64,000 bases of DNA from Saururus chinensis (Eukaryota; Streptophyta; Magnoliopsida; Piperales; Saururaceae): NCBI GenBank assembly GCA_035235625.1, contig CP141142.1, positions 20,718,995 through 20,782,994 on the forward strand. The letters run 5' to 3'. Position numbers and translations under genes: made by a program. Under the pieces are notes generated by a model. That model worked only from the letters and a program-made list of their open reading frames with translations. It searched no databases and was not told where the DNA came from. Below, in pieces: positions 58,655-64,000 of this stretch. Each line of letters starts with the position of its first letter. The first letter of the stretch is position 1.

Positions 58655-59390
58655 GTACACTATTCTTTCCTTTGTTTAAAAGTACGTTTATTTATACTAT
58701 TAATGTTTTACCTTTCCACGAGGTCACAATAATAATTTAATGGCACCCATTTAATCATTTTTTCTTTGTATTTTGATGCTCCAGTTCTATAATTTTCTGC
58801 CTACTGAATTTTATTAGTTAAGTACTTTCTCCTAAAAGCTTAAGATGTCATGTAGCTTAAGTTGTTAGAGAAGGCATGGCTTTTTTATGCACATGCAAGC
58901 ACCACAGGCTAAGCATTGCACGTGACACACATTGGGGGAACACACCTGTGCCAGAGGCTTTAAAACCCATTACTTTTGCTCTGAAACCGTGTTAGTAAAT
59001 TACTTCCTAAAAGCTTAGGTTATTAGGGAAGGGATAAGCTTTTATATTGACACACTAATTAATTTATATATCTCAGCAATGGCTATAGCTAGTAAATATT
59101 GACTAGACAAATTAAGAATGTGGACATGATTTAGTTAAATTTAAGTTGGTTGTGTTCAGTCTGCTGTTTCTGATTGGCCATGTGAGAGGTACGCTTGGGC
59201 AAATTGATGGATGTGGCCCCTCTCTATATCGAAGGAGTGTGTGCCCTTGCTTGCATTCAGCCATTTCTGCCAACCTTATCTTTGTCCTTCTTCCTCTTAC
59301 TAGTCCATTTTATTTGCTCCCAAGTCTTACTCATAACCTCTTCCAAAATTCATGTACGAAAATTATTTTTTATAAAGTTCCTTCAGATAT

Positions 59391-59606
59391 TTATATAGGC
59401 GACTGATTAGAGCTGGAGCGTGCAACAAAGGCGACGGGAGTGGTGGCAGCAGGAGTGTTGGCAGCAGTTAGGTGGAGCTCAAAGTCTAGAAGAAGTCCAA
59501 TCACTTCATCCAAGGAGGGGGAATCCCGCTTGGCATTGATGGCAGCAATCGGATCATAGTCAGATGTAAGGCCCTTCAAAATATATCATCATCAAATGTA
59601 CAACAA
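59391..59606 (-). pseudogene. Copia gag fragment in the acyltransferase intron
   Basis: Minus strand reads LKGLTSDYDPIAAINAKRDS, then LDEVIGLLLDFELHLTAA, the C-terminal gag signature of many plant Copia elements (LKGLGPEYDPFV, LEELHALLLSFE-RL). The adjacent frame (59830-59648) was not recognised. The rest of the element is missing. Confidence 0.65.
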
Positions 59607-60829
59607 ACTTACAATGACCTTTGAGTTTGCTAGTACACCAATGCCTCTTACCTTAACCTTTCAGATGATAGATACACAAAGGCATAATTCATCGCCATGA
59701 TAAGTTCATTTTCTAATCCAGACACAGGTCTGGTCATCAGGTATACAACATATTTTCCTGAAACTCCACCGGCAGCATGGCTGAATCCCACAGCCAACAG
59801 CAGCTGGCTATGCCAGGATTTTACCATCATAGCAGTGGTTGTCCCGGTTGTGGATGGTGATACACACCATGCTTTTCAATCTCGGCGAGATCTTGCGATC
59901 TTGCTTCGTTTTCCGATCTCGGTCCCTTGCAACTCTCCGTCCATGGGACCACCATTACCGAAGTCATCCTTGAAGGGCAACACTACCACAAATCTTCCAC
60001 AGGTCTGAAGCCCCTATGGAGCTTGCACGCAGAAAACCCCCTTTTCTGCAACTTTCTAGGATTCTGTGGTTTGTGAACGTATTTGAAAGAAGAAGACGAT
60101 GGTTCTAGGTTCAAGTCATTTGGTTTCCTACTTCAGGTTGGTTCACTTGATTTAAAATGAGTTCAAATTGTTCAAAACCCAGTTCATGTAGACACGAAGC
60201 CAGTTTAGACTTTTTTACCGAGTTTATGCTAAGGTTTGCAATCTTGGTCTTGGTCTCGATCTCAGTCAGATTGAATATAAGAGATCTTGGAGAAATCTTG
60301 AAGCGACCGCAAAAATAATCTTGATGACGAGGAAATTCTGGTCTCATATACAAAATTGATGTGCATATATATTTCAAACTTCTCTGCACTAATTCTACTA
60401 TAAAAAATCACCAAATTGTGCTCTTCTTCAAAATAATAAGAGATTCAAAATAATTGGCTTATGAATAGCAATACAAATAGTTCCCAAACATCACTAGTAT
60501 CACATTCTTACAACTCCTTGCTTGTCTAGAGGGCTCCCATGGGGGATAACTGCAAACTCCTCCCGAGATTAATCAATGAGCCTGCTGATCTGAAATTGCG
60601 CCATCGTCTATTTGATTCGTGCTCTTTGTGATGCTCTATGTTAATAATTTCATTCTGAGGTACTCAAAGGTTTCAGCTGCTGGAACTCTTTTCGGACATA
60701 GGCTGATTGAGTGAACACCACCCATACAAGCACCACCCAATGAAGGGGGGGTGGGGAAAGCTACAGGCCAAAACCCCTACCTTTCTTTCTGCCCTATCTC
60801 CCATTGTGTGATTTTGATTGCAAATCATG

Positions 60830-61110
60830 GTTTATACTATTTCTATGGTTCACCCCATTTGTAAGCCAATTTTCACTGCTTGAACCTAATTGACACTGGT
60901 CTTACTGTGTCCACATTTATTACAACTAGAGTCATGCTGTTTTTAACAAGATTTACATTTATTTAACCTGATTCGCACTGATTTTTACCTGGTTCACATG
61001 TCCTTTAACCTGGATTGGAATTTTTGAACTTGGTTCACATTGTTTTTATCAGTGTACACTGATTTAACCTAGTTAACACTGATTTTAAATGTTCCATCTT
61101 ATTCTTTTCT
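60830..61110 (+). repeat. Degenerate short tandem repeat with CTGGTTCACA-like units
   Basis: Ten or more irregular units of about 20-27 bases built on (TTTAACCTGGTTCACACTGA)-like text, with both spacing and sequence varying. It may be an old minisatellite. Confidence 0.5.
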
Positions 61111-62436
61111 TTTCACTTAGCAAATTTTTTACAAAGATTAACATTTTCACACAACTTGGGATCATTTCATGATAGTATTAACATTTATAAGTGTTATAAT
61201 TGTACCTCGTATCGGAATAGAGGTTTTTAGGATTGAAAACCACACTTGATTCCCATTGACGTGAAGTGAACTCCAACTAATGATGCTATTTTTTGCATAA
61301 CCGTTGCACATATTTGTATGACTTTTATGCATTAGTGGAATGACTTATATATGTTGTATGACCATTTGTACTGTCTATTAGACGACTGTTGAATGCATGA
61401 GTTGTATAGAGAATGGGCCCCCACTTTTGCAATATCATCTTGTTTAACCACATAAGGCGAACTGTATGTTAAATCTTCGGCCATTTGAATTGGTGCATTT
61501 ACAAAATATGGGGAACAATATTGGATGTTTTATAGCCCTAGTGGGAGGTGATCGGGAGATAGTCTGTTCATTGAAATTTACTTACTTCTAAGGTAAATTA
61601 TAGTTGTGTATATCATACTACTATTTAAAGTGCCAAGGGTGACAGTAGATTTTTGCCAAACTTTCTTTATTGCCCTCACATTTCTTATAATGCCCCTAGA
61701 TATAAGTTTGAATTGGTACGTGGCTTGGGTGTATTTTAGTAAAACTCTTTGCATAGACTTTAAGCATTGGATAAGTATGATCATCCTACTTGAATGGGAT
61801 CCTTTTCTACGGTTTTTGTGTGTAGGTGTACCGATTGTTCACATGATATGTGTCCATGCTTTTTACATTGTGTTGTTTTTAAATTTTCGAAGTTATATCT
61901 TGGATTCCCGAATTCGGATTTTCGCCTTCTTGGTTCTGTTGGAAAGCTCTCGACAAGCTCTATCAAATGTAACTCCATGAATATGTTTTCTCAAATTTTT
62001 TTATGGGTCCCATGCAACATGCTTATTGATAACAAGTTTTTATATTTTTGCCTATGTTACACATGTTTGGAGTCACACATTCTTAGACATCGTTTGGAAA
62101 ACTCTCAATGAACTCTATCAAATGAGACCCACCGCCAAACTAGTCTTGAATATGAAGGGCGTGCTGCAAGGTGTAAAGTCTTTTTGACACATTGTCCTCT
62201 CTAACCTAGGACCTAATATTAAGTCCATGAGCTTTGTAGGAGTATATATAATTCTTATAGTTATGAGCATGTAATTTATGATCATTATGATCATGGATGT
62301 GTGCAATTGTAGTGTGCGATGGTGACCTTTGTTCGATATATACTTTATCTTGAATTTGTTCTATTTTTCTTAACTAATTTGTACTTACATGTGCAATGCA
62401 CATGCACCCTTGCTAGTCAATTTGGGTATGTCTTGT

Positions 62437-64000
62437 TTGTAGTGGAACTAAGAACGTAATTGCAAATCTGACCAAAGCGGAGAAACTGGATGGATCTAAT
62501 TATAACATGTGCCATTGTAAGATCCAGTATCTCCTTGATGAGCAAGGAATGCTGAGACCTTTATGGTGAAAATGACAACCTAAAACTGTTGAGACATGTA
62601 AATCCTATAGGATTTGGGAGAAATAGGATCGTTGATCATGCTTTACTATGCTTAGCGCAATGGACATTGATCTCATTGTCTAATTCTTTCTTTTTGGTAC
62701 AAATCTCATTGTTTGATTCGATGAATATAAGATGGGCAATGATTTATGGACTGCATTACACCTCAAGTTTGCTAGCACCATAGCCACTTAATTGCGCACC
62801 ATGACATTCCAATTTGAGACTTATAAGATGCCTCCCAATGTCAAAATGGTTGAGCATATGCAAAAGATACCTCAAATGATCATAGGCTTAAAGACTAGAA
62901 GAAATGTGTCGAATAACGAACGTGTTGGCTATTCTTCATTTTCTTCATGAATCTTGGGATCAAACGAAATGGTTGATCATTTATAAGGAGTGTGCATCAC
63001 AACAGCTGATCAATTAGATCATCATTTGAGTCGAGGACGAGCGCAGAGCCTCTGAATGCATGAATGTAGTTGTACTTATGGCCAAGCCTAAATTCTGAAA
63101 GAACAAACCTAAGCATAAGGTTAGGCCACCAAGAATAGGGGAGGACAAGGTTAGAACAAGATTGCTAGGTAAAGATGCTGGAAAGAAACAGAGCTAGAAT
63201 TGTGCTTCAACTACAAGAAGCCCAAACATTTTGATTGTGATTGCACTAAGCATAAAATAGTATTGATTAATACTTTTTCCTTTTCACACGTGTACGGATG
63301 TGTTACTTCCTCATTCACACGAATGTTTGATTGTGGATTCGGGAGCAACAAAATACGTTAGTGTAGTCTTCTTAGATTATTGTTGAGTCTCAAAAGGCAA
63401 CCTAAAGATGATCATGGGTAATGAAATGCATGAAGACGCATTGGGCATTGATGCTTATGACGTTGTTTTTTGTACCAATCACACCTTGATACTCCATGAT
63501 GTTTTATATGCACTTGGGATATAGTGTAGTTTGTTTTTAGTTACTGCAGTGACTAACCTAGTGTTTTAAATTTCTTTCGCATGTAATAAAGTTACAATAT
63601 CTTTATATTTGATTTTGTATGATTATCAGTTTTTATTAGTTTCTTTGTTCAAGTTATGTGTTTTATGAGTCCAATTTAGCTTCTTATGTTTCACATGTTG
63701 ACAATAAATTGGAGTCTCTATTATGGCATGTGAGATGTGGACACATTGTCAAGGTTAGCGGGAGAAAGATTACTGAGAAATCTATCTTATGTTAACCCCC
63801 TTGTTTTTCAACATTGTCTCGTTGGGAAGTCAACTACGAAGCCTTTTGGATAGGTTGTGAGGGCTTCTCAACTATTAGAGTTGATCCATTTTGACATAGT
63901 GGATCGTTTAATATGAGGGCTCGTCATGAAGCCTATTAAGTCATCACATATGTTGCTAATTATTCGTGTGTTGGATGTCTACATGATCTCACATAAAGTT
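62437..64000 (+). pseudogene. Copia element C3, gag to pre-integrase, running off the window
   Basis: Reads NVIANLTKAEKLDGSNYNM, HCKIQYLLDEQGML, then FTMLSAMDIDLIV, LHLKFASTIAT-LRTMTFQFETYKM, LHESWDQTKW, a basic stretch near 63070-63200 and the protease LIVDSGATKYVS (Asp kept, about 63325-63365). The start of the pre-integrase zinc region (LWHMRCGH) follows near 63720. Many stops and frameshifts. No LTR or primer site was identified at its left edge; integrase and RT would lie beyond 64000. Confidence 0.82.

Larger units (their letters stand above)
58655..64000 (+). other. Intron 4 of the acyltransferase gene, open at the window end
   Basis: The donor GTACAC follows GFEK. None of the later tafazzin motifs is found in any frame up to 64000, so the intron is at least 5.3 kb if the gene is intact. 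It contains a Copia gag fragment (minus), degenerate short repeats and the start of another Copia element (plus). 58660-59390, 59840-60830 and 61110-62430 hold nothing I can name. Confidence 0.6.

Overview
The window is nuclear DNA of a flowering plant with a repeat-rich genome. The evidence is genes with GT-AG introns, Copia and Ty3/gypsy LTR retrotransposons, Stowaway- and Tourist-like MITEs, a tRNA-derived SINE and many solo LTRs. I cannot name the species. No prokaryotic gene, CRISPR array, rRNA or tRNA gene was seen.

Only two host genes look ordinary, and both run off the window. At the left edge (241-603, +) is the last exon of a neprosin/DUF239 protein. At the right (54853-58654, +) are four well-preserved exons of a tafazzin-like lysophospholipid acyltransferase of the At1g78690 type. 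Its later exons are not found, so its fourth intron probably extends past 64000. Host gene debris is also present: RACK1-like and UBA2-like fragments (13475-14307, -) and the start of an LRR receptor-like protein (45040-46275, +).

Almost everything from 985 to 53395 is nested transposons, and target-site duplications (TSDs) allow the order to be read.
- Stack 1 (985-19745): an old minus-strand Copia (C2) gag was hit by a MITE (1288-2060, TSD TAA) and by a 3.5-kb-class LTR (family F1, copy a, 2260-18985). Copy a was in turn hit by a gene-fragment mosaic (about 4263-15020) and a 3.3-kb solo LTR (E3, 15232-18539, TSD GTGTT). The mosaic was then hit by a complete Copia element (C1, 5037-11886) and a solo LTR (S, copy A, 11987-13394, TSD AAGCA).
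- Stack 2 (20890-26277): a minus-strand element made of two F1 LTRs around only about 475 bp of noncoding internal sequence with PBS and PPT. This is an extreme LARD-like non-autonomous element.
- Stack 3 (26278-44610): a minus-strand gypsy (G2) whose 3' LTR was split by an E3-family LTR (26595-40883). That LTR contains a GC-rich solo LTR (E4, 28812-35102, TSD GAATA), itself split by solo LTR S copy B (33187-34620, TSD ATACT), and a gypsy element (G3, 35465-40720).
- Stack 4 (46771-53395): a Tourist-like MITE (TSD TTA) split by a 3.56-kb solo F1 LTR (TSD CTTTA) and an E3-like LTR.

The coding regions of these elements carry stops, frameshifts and lost catalytic residues, so none appears autonomous. 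Cross-family themes are a surplus of very long solo LTRs that start TGTAA and end TGACA, and a paired GATCGATC/GTTCGAAC palindromic module shared by otherwise different LTR families.
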